The position numbers and the translations under genes are program-made. 8,153 nt of DNA, taken from Christensenella sp. UBA3700 (GTDB taxonomy: Bacteria > Bacillota > Clostridia > Christensenellales > UBA3700). Under the pieces are notes generated by a model. It had not been told where the DNA came from. It did no database searches and was given only the letters and a program-made list of their open reading frames with translations. Of this stretch, positions 1-6,387 are shown piece after piece. The DNA is taken from positions 1 through 8,153 of the forward strand of contig DFIJ01000064.1 in NCBI GenBank assembly GCA_002372775.1, written 5' to 3'. Position 1 is the first letter of the stretch; each line of letters begins with the position of its first letter.

Positions 1-1279
1 TGTTTATATTCATAATAGGTGCTTGGCCTAATAGACCGCCAAATTCAGCATATTCTCCAGCCTTTTTGCCATATACAGGAATTACTCTAACAGCAGTTGT
101 TTTTTGGTTTACAACGCCGATAGCGATTTCGTCCGCAATAATAGCAGATAATACTTCAGCAGATGTGTCACCAGGAACGGCAAACATGTCTAAGCCTACT
201 GAACATACGGCTGTCATAGCTTCTAATTTCTCAAGTGTTAAATTACCTGTTTCAACACCTTTAATCATACCAGCATCTTCAGATACAGGAATAAATGCGC
301 CAGATAATCCGCCAACAGATGAGCAAGCCATAATGCCGCCTTTCTTTACGGCATCATTTAACATAGCAAGTGTAGCAGTTGTACCAAAACCACCAACGCT
401 CTCTAAACCGATTTCTTCAAGAATATGAGCAACGCTATCGCCAACTACTGGAGTAGGTGCTAAAGATAAATCTACAATACCAGTAGAAGCATTTAATCTT
501 CTTGAAGCTTCCTTAGATACTAGTTGTCCTACTCTTGTAATCTTGAATGCTGTTTGCTTAATACATTCAGCAACTTCTGTTAAATCACCAGAGCATGATT
601 CTAATGCTTTTTTAACAACACCTGGGCCAGATACGCCGACATTTACAACAGTGTCATCTTCGCCAACGCCAAGGAATGCGCCTGCCATAAATGGGTTATC
701 TTCTACTGCATTTGCAAATACTACAAGTTTTGCACATCCAATAGAATCTTGATCTTTTGTAAGATAAGCAGTGTCTTTTATGACTTTACCCATAAGCTTA
801 ACGGCATCCATGTTGATACCAGCCTTTGTTGTAGCAACGTTAATAGAAGAGCAAACTCTTTCTGTTGTTGCTAAAGCTTCTGGAATAGATAAAATAAATT
901 CTTTTTCATATGGTGTCATTCCTTTATGAACAAGGGCAGTATAACCACCAAGGAAATTAACACCTGTTTCTTTTGCAGCCTTATCCAAAGTTCTGATTAT
1001 TTCTAAGTGACCTTTTGATGCAGCGCTTATTAAACTAACTGGAGTTACAGAGATTCTCTTATTAACAATTGGTACGCCGATTTCATTAGAAATGTCTTCG
1101 CCAACTTGAACAAGATTAGCTGCTTTTCTCATAATCTTGTCGTAGATTTTGTCGCAAGTTTTCTTTTTGTCGTCGGTAATACAATCAAATAGGGAAATAC
1201 CTAATGTTATTGTTCTTACATCTAAATGTTGATGTGAAACCATATTTATGGTTTCCATTATTTCATTACTTGTATACAT
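1..1279 (-). CDS. PFL family protein (DUF711/UPF0210), C-terminus beyond left edge
   Basis: The frame is open from an ATG at 1279 to the left edge, giving 426 codons. It starts [20 protein letters not shown] and contains the conserved glycine-rich stretch [16 protein letters not shown]. The last visible residues are [13 protein letters not shown]. Family members are about 450 residues, so roughly 25 residues are missing. The family is named for structural likeness to pyruvate formate-lyase, but its reaction is not established and I see no basis for assigning one. The ribosome site AAGAGGA overlaps the stop codon of the upstream ACT gene, and only 8 nt separate the two genes, so translation is probably coupled. 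The ACT-PFL pairing is common in Bacillota and archaea and strongly supports the call. There is no signal peptide or membrane segment, so the protein is probably cytoplasmic. Confidence 0.93.
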   Translation of the reverse strand, partial: MYTSNEIMETINMVSHQHLDVRTITLGISLFDCITDDKKKTCDKIYDKIMRKAANLVQVGEDISNEIGVPIVNKRISVTPVSLISAASKGHLEIIRTLDKAAKETGVNFLGGYTALVHKGMTPYEKEFILSIPEALATTERVCSSINVATTKAGINMDAVKLMGKVIKDTAYLTKDQDSIGCAKLVVFANAVEDNPFMAGAFLGVGEDDTVVNVGVSGPGVVKKALESCSGDLTEVAECIKQTAFKITRVGQLVSKEASRRLNASTGIVDLSLAPTPVVGDSVAHILEEIGLESVGGFGTTATLAMLNDAVKKGGIMACSSVGGLSGAFIPVSEDAGMIKGVETGNLTLEKLEAMTAVCSVGLDMFAVPGDTSAEVLSAIIADEIAIGVVNQKTTAVRVIPVYGKKAGEYAEFGGLLGQAPIMNIN

Positions 1280-1287
1280 ATATCCTC

Positions 1288-1578
1288 TTAAACCTTTGAA
1301 TTGCCTGTTGCAATTTGATGCATGCTGTCGAAAATAGATTGTAATTGAATATGAATTTCAACACCTTCTTTTTCTCCAAGTTTTGTTAAGTTTTCTGCGA
1401 TTTGAGTAAATTTTAATTTAGAATCTGTAAAATCTACAGCCATAATCATTGTGAAATACTCTTGCATAATTGTTTGAGAAATATTCTCAATGTTGATATC
1501 CATATCGCATAAAGCTGTTGAAACCTTAGCAATGATACCTTTCTTATCTTTTCCGATAACTGAAACAATAGCTTTCAT
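1288..1578 (-). CDS. ACT domain-containing protein (UPF0237 family)
   Basis: A 96-residue protein that is almost entirely one ACT domain. Residues 1-75 show the beta-alpha-beta pattern: strand [19 protein letters not shown], helix, then strands [10 protein letters not shown] and [13 protein letters not shown] domains usually bind small ligands such as amino acids. The ligand here is unknown, and no catalytic domain is attached. The start is supported by AAGGAG at 1588-1593, 9 nt before the ATG. It sits directly upstream of the PFL-family gene, the usual partner of this UPF0237 family, so it may be a regulatory or sensing subunit for that protein (inference). The upstream gene ends in two consecutive TAA codons at 1592-1597. 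Confidence 0.93.
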   Translation of the reverse strand: MKAIVSVIGKDKKGIIAKVSTALCDMDINIENISQTIMQEYFTMIMAVDFTDSKLKFTQIAENLTKLGEKEGVEIHIQLQSIFDSMHQIATGNSKV

Positions 1579-1594
1579 TTTGTATCTCTCCTTA

Positions 1595-1783
1595 TTATTC
1601 TACTTCTTCTAATTCTTTATCTGCTGTTCTATGTGCTCTAATATAAGCTTTTGCACATGGATACTTTGCTTCATGCTTGCAAACTTGACAGTGTTCGAAT
1701 GTGCCACACATATCTCGTCCTGCTTGTTCAGATAAAGCCCATTTTTGTTTGTCTAGTTTTGCTTGTCTGTCACTGTTTTTCAT
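1595..1783 (-). CDS. Small four-cysteine protein of unknown function
   Basis: A 62-residue protein that I do not recognise. It is highly charged, with lysine-rich ends (MKNSDRQAKLDKQKWALSEQ at the start; acidic ELEEVE at the end). Four cysteines lie at residues 26, 32, 35 and 43 in a C-X5-C-X2-C-X7-C layout, with His31 and His37 nearby, so it could bind zinc or another metal. No signal peptide or membrane segment is seen. It lies between lepB (22 nt upstream) and the ACT gene (16 nt downstream) on the same strand, so it is probably co-transcribed. A purine-rich GGTGAGG lies about 10 nt before the ATG. The ordered cysteine spacing and clean fit into the operon argue that it is a real gene rather than a chance frame. 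Confidence 0.75.
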   Translation of the reverse strand: MKNSDRQAKLDKQKWALSEQAGRDMCGTFEHCQVCKHEAKYPCAKAYIRAHRTADKELEEVE

Positions 1784-1805
1784 ACTCTTTTAACCTCACC
1801 AAATG

Positions 1806-2378
1806 TTAATATTTAAATAAATACTTGCCTATAATTGATTCTTGAGAGATAGCTCCATATGAATGTGAATCATATGAATCATTTCTGTTATCTCCTAATA
1901 CGAAGATCTCTCCCTCATTTACTAATAACCCTTCTTGTGATGTAAGGGCAGAGTAAATGTCTATATCTGTAGATGTTGAAGATAAATATGAATCAGAGTA
2001 TTCTTCTTTTACGTAGTTCTCGATTAATTTTTCTCCATTTCTATACCATGCTTTTTCAATCTTGCTATATCTAATATGGTCATTAGGTAGAGCAATAACT
2101 CTTTTAATTACTTTACGATCAACATCGCTTCTGTTGAAAACAATAATATCTCCGTAGTCTAGAGTGTAGCCTCTTTTCACGATAATTATCTTGTCATCAC
2201 TAAAGAATGTGTTTTCCATAGATGGACCATTAACTGTAAAAGGTGCCCATAATGTGTTTATTGAAGCAATAATAAAAACAAGTAGAATTATTATTAAAAC
2301 CAATAAAGTATTTAAGGTTCTAATAACTGTTGTTTTTGCTTTATTATTCTCATTTCTAGTCATACTATAATTGTTCAT
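1806..2378 (-). CDS. lepB: Signal peptidase I
   Basis: A 190-residue membrane serine protease that removes signal peptides from exported proteins at the outer face of the cytoplasmic membrane. A single N-terminal membrane anchor spans about residues 22-43. The nucleophile is Ser53 in NGPSMENTF and the general base is Lys92 in KRVIALPNDHI. The box E motif is GDNRNDSYDSHSYG at 162-175. Length and the single anchor match the short Gram-positive type. In box E, the residue usually Arg in DSR is His172, and the usual Gly in RVIGLPGD is Ala/Asn here; both look like family variation. The upstream gene stops one base before this ATG (TAA-A-ATG) and no strong ribosome site is seen, so translation is probably coupled. 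An internal ATG at codon 6 is a possible alternative start. Confidence 0.95.
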   Translation of the reverse strand: MNNYSMTRNENNKAKTTVIRTLNTLLVLIIILLVFIIASINTLWAPFTVNGPSMENTFFSDDKIIIVKRGYTLDYGDIIVFNRSDVDRKVIKRVIALPNDHIRYSKIEKAWYRNGEKLIENYVKEEYSDSYLSSTSTDIDIYSALTSQEGLLVNEGEIFVLGDNRNDSYDSHSYGAISQESIIGKYLFKY

Positions 2379-2379
2379 T

Positions 2380-4047
2380 TTACACCCATATTATGTTGCT
2401 AATTAATGTGCTATCTATGTTCTTGAATGTCAACTTCTTTATATTTCCCCATTCTCTTAATGGAACGTATCCACTTGTCTTGAAGTCCGAAATCTTTAGT
2501 GAACACTTTGTCCATTTGTTTGCCTTTAAAGATAGGGTGGCAAAATATGAATCATATTTACCAGGAGCGCCTGCAATTATGCCTACTGTAAGTTTTCTAT
2601 CTTGTGTTGCTACAGCGTCAAATTGTAGTATATTTTGCGCATCGCTCTTGTATTTATAGTCACCAATTGTATATGTGCTTAAATCTCCTACAGGGCTTGT
2701 TATACCTGCGATTTTAAGTGGACCTTCTTCTTGTTTTACTTCAAGGAAGTCTAATACTGTTTTGGCTTGTTCAACAATCCATCCTTTAGTTCCAAAATTC
2801 TTTTGGTAGATTATTCTGCTTCTTGGAATGTTGACTCTAATGAAGTCTTCATTTTGAGGTGTGTACATATATTCTTGTATAGAAGATAAACTGTAGCCGC
2901 TTTTGTATACAACAGTTGCGTATGCAAAAACAAGTTGAGTTTCATTATATACAGGGATATCTGTATATAAATCCTGAAGAGATATTGGTTGAGATAGCCA
3001 AGATCTAAGCATAGGATTTAGCTCATCATAACTGTAATGTACAGTTATTTTTTCTATTTCAGAAGATTTATCTGCTTTAACTGTTGCTATAAGTCTTCCG
3101 TCCTTGTTTTTAATAAGTGTCATAGTAGGGTCTTTTTCCATTTTCTTCTTTGTTGCTAAGCACTTAGCCCAATAAAGAAGTGTGTTTTTTGTACTAGAGT
3201 TAATAGTATCTGAAAGACCAGCTGCTACATATAAATTAGTTTTAGCTTTATTCTCTTTAAGTTGTTGCATTGTATCTTGAATTCTATCTAAAGGTGTTAA
3301 GGAACCATTAGTTGAATTCATACATAAAACAGGGCATTTTATGAACTTAAGATATGTGGCTGTTGCAGAACCTGTAAACCAACGTTTTCTTTCGTCATCT
3401 AGTGGCATTTCAATATCTGCAAGTTTTGGATAATCTTTATATTCTTTCCATCCAGCATTTAATGTTGTTGCAATAGCGTCAACTCTTTTGTCTATAGCGG
3501 CAACTTGCCAAGCAATATCTGCACCCGTTTGTATTCCAGCTAAGATGATTTGTGTGTCATCTCCTCTAAGCTGCTTTACAAGGTTAATAACCTTCATACA
3601 CACTTTGTCCCAAATAAAGATAGATGTATCTTTAGCTGTTGGGGTAGCGTGGTTTATATGATCACCAGCTTTTGTGTAATTAGCATAGCTAATAGCTTTT
3701 GGATATCTTGTATATTTATTTGATGAAAATGTATGACCATAATAATCAAAAGTAAATACACCAAAACCCTCTTTTGAAAATTGGATTTGGTTTTGAGATA
3801 TACCACCTTTTTCGGATTTATCATTTACGAATATAATGTTTGAATTGATATTCGAATTAATTGGAATAAAACCTTGAACATAAATTCTAATATTTTCACC
3901 ATCATAGGAATCACCATTTATGTAAGCTTCAAGCTCATATATAGTGTCCTTTTCGTCAAACTTTAAATAAGAAGGTCTAAGAGGCTCTGAGTGAGGATCA
4001 TAGTCTTTCCAAAGTTGCATAGGTGTTAATATTATATTATCGCTCAT
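2380..4047 (-). CDS. Alpha/beta-hydrolase-fold protein with degenerate catalytic residues and C-terminal beta domain
   Basis: A 555-residue protein starting MSDNIILTPMQLW. Residues about 35-300 resemble the acetyl-xylan-esterase/dienelactone-type alpha/beta hydrolases: strand IIFVND, then FGVFTFDYYGHT, the elbow region IILAGIQTGADIAWQVAAID, and later FIKCPVLCMNSTNGSLTPLD. The nucleophile elbow, normally G-x-S-x-G, is G171-I-Q173-T-G175, so the serine is replaced. The region that normally carries the acid (TNDxxTP-like) reads TNGSLTP, and no His is evident where the catalytic His would sit (AAGLSDTINS). It may therefore be a non-enzymatic binding protein. Residues about 415-555 look like a beta-sandwich resembling carbohydrate-binding modules (KWTKCSLKISDF, ending ISNIIWV). 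There is no signal peptide, so it is probably cytoplasmic. An upstream TTG at 4086 extends the frame but would lie upstream of the likely transcription start. First gene of the leftward operon. Confidence 0.8.
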   Translation of the reverse strand: MSDNIILTPMQLWKDYDPHSEPLRPSYLKFDEKDTIYELEAYINGDSYDGENIRIYVQGFIPINSNINSNIIFVNDKSEKGGISQNQIQFSKEGFGVFTFDYYGHTFSSNKYTRYPKAISYANYTKAGDHINHATPTAKDTSIFIWDKVCMKVINLVKQLRGDDTQIILAGIQTGADIAWQVAAIDKRVDAIATTLNAGWKEYKDYPKLADIEMPLDDERKRWFTGSATATYLKFIKCPVLCMNSTNGSLTPLDRIQDTMQQLKENKAKTNLYVAAGLSDTINSSTKNTLLYWAKCLATKKKMEKDPTMTLIKNKDGRLIATVKADKSSEIEKITVHYSYDELNPMLRSWLSQPISLQDLYTDIPVYNETQLVFAYATVVYKSGYSLSSIQEYMYTPQNEDFIRVNIPRSRIIYQKNFGTKGWIVEQAKTVLDFLEVKQEEGPLKIAGITSPVGDLSTYTIGDYKYKSDAQNILQFDAVATQDRKLTVGIIAGAPGKYDSYFATLSLKANKWTKCSLKISDFKTSGYVPLREWGNIKKLTFKNIDSTLISNIIWV

Positions 4048-4054
4048 GTATATT

Positions 4055-4083
4055 ATTATATAAAGAAGGATAGGGCTTTGCAA
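4055..4083 (-). promoter_or_regulatory. Promoter of the leftward operon, possibly leaderless
   Basis: Read on the minus strand, TTGCAA (4083-4078) is followed by a 17-nt spacer and a perfect TATAAT (4060-4055). The -35 matches consensus at 4 of 6 positions. Only 7 nt separate the -10 from the ATG at 4047, which places the expected transcription start at or next to the start codon. No Shine-Dalgarno sequence lies in front of that ATG. Confidence 0.65.
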
Positions 4084-4088
4084 CAATT

Positions 4089-4117
4089 TTGTGACAACAA
4101 TACTGCAAATTGTGACA
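4089..4117 (+). repeat. Two TTGTGACA direct repeats, 21 bp apart
   Basis: TTGTGACA occurs at 4089-4096 and 4110-4117, a phase of 21 bp or two helical turns. Related sequences GTGTGATA (4155-4162) and GTGTGACA (4166-4173) lie further right. They sit immediately upstream of the -35 of the leftward promoter, so they could be binding sites for a regulator of either divergent operon. No protein can be assigned. Confidence 0.4.
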
Positions 4118-4148
4118 GATAGAAAATAAAGGCAGTGTGGTGAAGATT

Positions 4149-4181
4149 TTTAAGGTGTGATAAAGGTGTGACAACTAAAAT
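4149..4181 (+). promoter_or_regulatory. Putative response-regulator box and promoter P1 of the rightward operon
   Basis: TTTAAG (4149-4154), five bases, then ATAAAG (4160-4165) form an 11-bp-phased direct repeat. The phase continues beyond the hexamers, as TTTAAGGTGTG followed by ATAAAGGTGTG. Exactly 10 nt later is TAAAAT (4176-4181), a one-mismatch -10. This layout matches the known CiaR-controlled promoter plan (TTTAAG-N5-TTTAAG near the -35), with two mismatches in the second half-site. If used, transcription would start near 4188 and give a leader of about 73 nt before the ATG at 4261. It would make the response regulator operon autoregulated. A palindrome ATAACTGTTAT (4183-4193) covers the predicted start point. 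Confidence 0.5.
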
Positions 4182-4207
4182 GATAACTGTTATTTTGGGC
4201 TTAATTA

Positions 4208-4245
4208 AATCGCGATTGATTAATAAAAATATATTATAGTATAAT
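4208..4245 (+). promoter_or_regulatory. Promoter P2 of the rightward operon with overlapping palindrome
   Basis: TTGATT (4216-4221), an 18-nt spacer and a perfect TATAAT (4240-4245) form a good vegetative promoter. The expected start is near 4252. This makes the ATG at 4249 an unlikely start and favours the ATG at 4261, with GAGG (4253-4256) in between. A perfect 10-bp palindrome, AATCGCGATT (4208-4217), overlaps the -35 and could be an operator. Confidence 0.65.
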
Positions 4246-4260
4246 ACTATGCGAGGCTAT

Positions 4261-4998
4261 ATGAGCAGTAGAGGTAAGAAAAAACTTCAATCTGGTGCGA
4301 AATCTATTGTTTCTGCTGACGCAAAAAGAATAGATGAACTAACTAAAGAAAATGCTAAATTAAACAGCATTTTCAATATTTGTTTTATTGTCCTAGTGCT
4401 TATAATGCTCGTTTTGCTTGTAACTGTGCCTTTAGTTAAGGCAACATTTACTTTAGAGATAGATGGCGTTGCTATAGAGGATGCTAAAAAAACATTCACT
4501 ACGTCATTGTTAGACATCGGAATGGCTCCTATTAGAGGAATTAATAGCGGGTTCGTTTATATTATGGACTCAATTGGAATATCTAGAAGCAATGCAACAG
4601 TTTGGAAGATAGTTCTAGCGGTTGTAGAAAACTATGCAGGCGAAGATGTTATAGAGAAGAGTAATTCTGCAGGCGTTTATGCGTATGTTCTTACTATTGT
4701 AGTTTATGCATTGTTTATACTTACGGTTGTTGCTGGAATTGTAGATAGGGCCGTAAAGAAGAATAAATATCTTTTCTCTCTCATTTCTATATCCAGTTTT
4801 TCAGCATCGATACTAGTTTTGTTTATATCTGCGATTGTTGGCGTAGCGATGACTAAAGGAAAGTCTATAACACTGGCTTTAAGTGCAGGCTTGTTTTTTA
4901 TTGGACTTGTATCTGCAATGCTTTTAGCATTAGTTATCGTATATGTTGTAAAATATAGGAAAGCGACAAAAGAGTATTCGCTTTTATTGAAGGAATAG
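4261..4998 (+). CDS. Four-helix integral membrane protein of unknown function
   Basis: A 245-residue protein that I do not recognise. The N-terminus is basic and cytoplasmic-like (MSSRGKKKLQSGAKSI) with a short Lys/Glu-rich, possibly coiled segment (RIDELTKENAKL). Hydrophobic helices lie at about 38-59, 140-160, 171-195 and 204-230. Between helices 1 and 2 is a roughly 80-residue loop, probably outside the cell, with several Asp/Glu and no Cys. The C-terminus is basic and charged (KYRKATKEYSLLLKE). An upstream in-frame ATG at 4249 would add four residues (MRGY), but it lies only 3 nt from the -10. It is the first gene of the operon carrying the two-component system, and the next gene starts 4 nt after its stop. 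It may be part of the sensing or output side of that system (inference from context only). Confidence 0.85.
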   Translation: MSSRGKKKLQSGAKSIVSADAKRIDELTKENAKLNSIFNICFIVLVLIMLVLLVTVPLVKATFTLEIDGVAIEDAKKTFTTSLLDIGMAPIRGINSGFVYIMDSIGISRSNATVWKIVLAVVENYAGEDVIEKSNSAGVYAYVLTIVVYALFILTVVAGIVDRAVKKNKYLFSLISISSFSASILVLFISAIVGVAMTKGKSITLALSAGLFFIGLVSAMLLALVIVYVVKYRKATKEYSLLLKE

Positions 4999-5002
4999 AA
5001 TA

Positions 5003-5698
5003 ATGAGAATTTGTAAGCATTGTGGAAAGGAAATAAATGATGAAGATATTTTTTGCCCACATTGTGGAGCAGAAATAGATTCAGATAAAAAGAAATTAAA
5101 CTTTCTTGAAAGAAGAGAGGAAAGAGAAAGAGAAAAACAATTCATTTTATCCAAAGCTTCATTGCAAAGCGATGATGTAAAACAGGCGCCTTTATGGAAT
5201 ATAGACGACTTGTTTATACAAAAGAAAGTCGAGGCGAAAAAGGCAAAAAGTACAGCAATTGTTAGGATTATAATTGAGTTTTTTGTCGCTATTGCATGTA
5301 TTGTGCTTGATGAGATTATTGCAAGAGGAACGGAAGAACTGAATTCAAATATAAAACTATTAGTCATCTTTGCGACATTTATTATTATTGCGATTTGTGT
5401 GGCGTTCTTTATTTCAGATTTGCATTATTTGCAAACACTAAATAAGATGGCAAAGTCTAATGTTGCAATAAAGAAAATGAAATATGGCGAAGATCCTACA
5501 ATGTATCATGATGGTGTATTGTACGAGCTTTCGACAAAGGCAAGCTGCCCAAATTGTAGAAGCGAAAATCATATAGAAGAATTTGAAGGTGGCCTATATG
5601 TTGTATGTAATACAAACAGGACACATTTATATAAAATTGACACTATAAAACTATGCGAAGATTTTATTACTAGGGTTGATGGTAGTAAACATAATTAG
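5003..5698 (+). CDS. Zinc-ribbon membrane protein of unknown function
   Basis: A 231-residue protein opening with a textbook zinc ribbon, MRICKHCGKEINDEDIFCPH, with Cys4, Cys7, Cys18 and Cys21. A highly charged stretch follows (ERREEREREKQ, 36-46), then two hydrophobic helices at about 84-106 and 117-138 with a short loop between. The C-terminal soluble part has Cys182-X2-Cys185 (SCPNCRSENH), then Cys202 and His208, which may form a second metal site. Both ribbons would face the cytoplasm if the helices form a hairpin. The ribosome site AAGGA (4990-4994) lies within the end of the upstream gene, 8 nt before the ATG. The response regulator starts 8 nt after its stop. Zinc-ribbon/membrane hybrids are common in Bacillota and mostly uncharacterised; the operon suggests a link to the two-component system. 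Confidence 0.88.
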   Translation: MRICKHCGKEINDEDIFCPHCGAEIDSDKKKLNFLERREEREREKQFILSKASLQSDDVKQAPLWNIDDLFIQKKVEAKKAKSTAIVRIIIEFFVAIACIVLDEIIARGTEELNSNIKLLVIFATFIIIAICVAFFISDLHYLQTLNKMAKSNVAIKKMKYGEDPTMYHDGVLYELSTKASCPNCRSENHIEEFEGGLYVVCNTNRTHLYKIDTIKLCEDFITRVDGSKHN

Positions 5699-5706
5699 GA
5701 GGGAGT

Positions 5707-6387
5707 ATGAAGTTTTTAGTAGTAGAAGATAACGTAACTTTAAATCAGTCTATAAGGGACATTTTATCAAGACTTGGTACAAGCGATTTTGCACTAGATG
5801 GCGAAGAAGGTCTATACCTTGCAGAACATGGTAGTTATGACTTAATTATTCTAGATTTGATGTTACCAAAACTAAATGGATTTGATTTATTAGCTAGATT
5901 GAGAAAAACTAACACTTCTCCTGTTATTATTTTGACAGCTTTAGATAGCACAGATAAGAAGATTGAAGGGTTGAAATTAGGCGCTGATGACTATATTTCA
6001 AAGCCATTTGAAAATGATGAATTATTAGCTAGAGCAGAAGCTGTTATGAGAAGATATAACAACAACTTTAGTACAAAATATGTTCATGGAAATCTAGAAT
6101 TAGATTATGTAAGTAAGATGCTAAAAATTAATGGAGAATACGTTAAATTAGCAGGCAAAATGTATGATATTGTGGAATATTTAATCAGAAATAGAAATAT
6201 GATTATTTCTAAGGAACAACTATTCAATAGAATCTGGGGATACAATTCAGATACTATTGTTACTGTTACTGAAGTATATGTTTCAAACATAAGAAAAACT
6301 TTAGAAAAATACGGTGTTAAACGTTATCTAAAGACAATTAAGAACATCGGTTATATGTGGAGCGACAAAGAGGAGAATGAGGGTTAG
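5707..6387 (+). CDS. OmpR/PhoB-family response regulator, CiaR-like
   Basis: A 226-residue DNA-binding response regulator. The receiver domain (1-112) has the acidic pair Glu7-Asp8, phospho-acceptor Asp50 in LIILDLMLPKLNGFD, Thr77 and Lys99 in ADDYISKPF. The winged-helix output domain covers about 127-222, with EVYVSNIRKTLEKYG as the likely recognition helix and TIKNIGYMW as the wing. From memory of the families, DGEEGLYLAEHGSYDLIILD and the segment around FNRIWGYNSDTIVTVTEVYV are notably close to CiaR of streptococci, more so than to PhoP or WalR. A strong ribosome site, AGGAGG (5697-5702), overlaps the upstream stop codon. The kinase gene overlaps its 3' end by 11 nt. Its likely binding sites are the TTTAAG repeats at both ends of the operon. 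Confidence 0.95.
   Translation: MKFLVVEDNVTLNQSIRDILSRLGTSDFALDGEEGLYLAEHGSYDLIILDLMLPKLNGFDLLARLRKTNTSPVIILTALDSTDKKIEGLKLGADDYISKPFENDELLARAEAVMRRYNNNFSTKYVHGNLELDYVSKMLKINGEYVKLAGKMYDIVEYLIRNRNMIISKEQLFNRIWGYNSDTIVTVTEVYVSNIRKTLEKYGVKRYLKTIKNIGYMWSDKEENEG

Noticed and set aside
66..752. Open frames on the plus strand at 66-428 and 543-752.
   Set aside because: They lie antisense inside the PFL-family gene, whose reading frame is continuous and recognisable. They have no ribosome site and low-complexity Ser/Thr/Pro-rich translations.
2393..2659. Open frame on the plus strand inside the hydrolase-like gene.
   Set aside because: Antisense to a long, well-formed frame, with no ribosome site and no recognisable domain.
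4048..4086. Extension of the hydrolase-like protein to a TTG at 4086.
   Set aside because: The TTG would lie in the promoter -35 region and has no ribosome site. The extra 13 residues look like translated promoter sequence.
4249..4260. ATG at 4249 as start of the four-helix membrane protein.
   Set aside because: It lies 3 nt after a perfect TATAAT, so it would probably not be in the P2 transcript. The ATG at 4261 has GAGG in front. If P1 is used, the upstream ATG remains possible.
4048..4260. A riboswitch or attenuator in the divergent region.
   Set aside because: The leaders are short and I see no conserved aptamer, long stem or terminator-like hairpin there.
4287..5367. Minus-strand frames at 4287-4517, 4704-5060 and 4984-5367.
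   Set aside because: Shadows of the two membrane-protein genes. Their hydrophobic look comes from the complementary strand of membrane-segment codons.
6105..6290. Minus-strand frame inside the response regulator.
   Set aside because: Antisense to the winged-helix domain, with no supporting signals.
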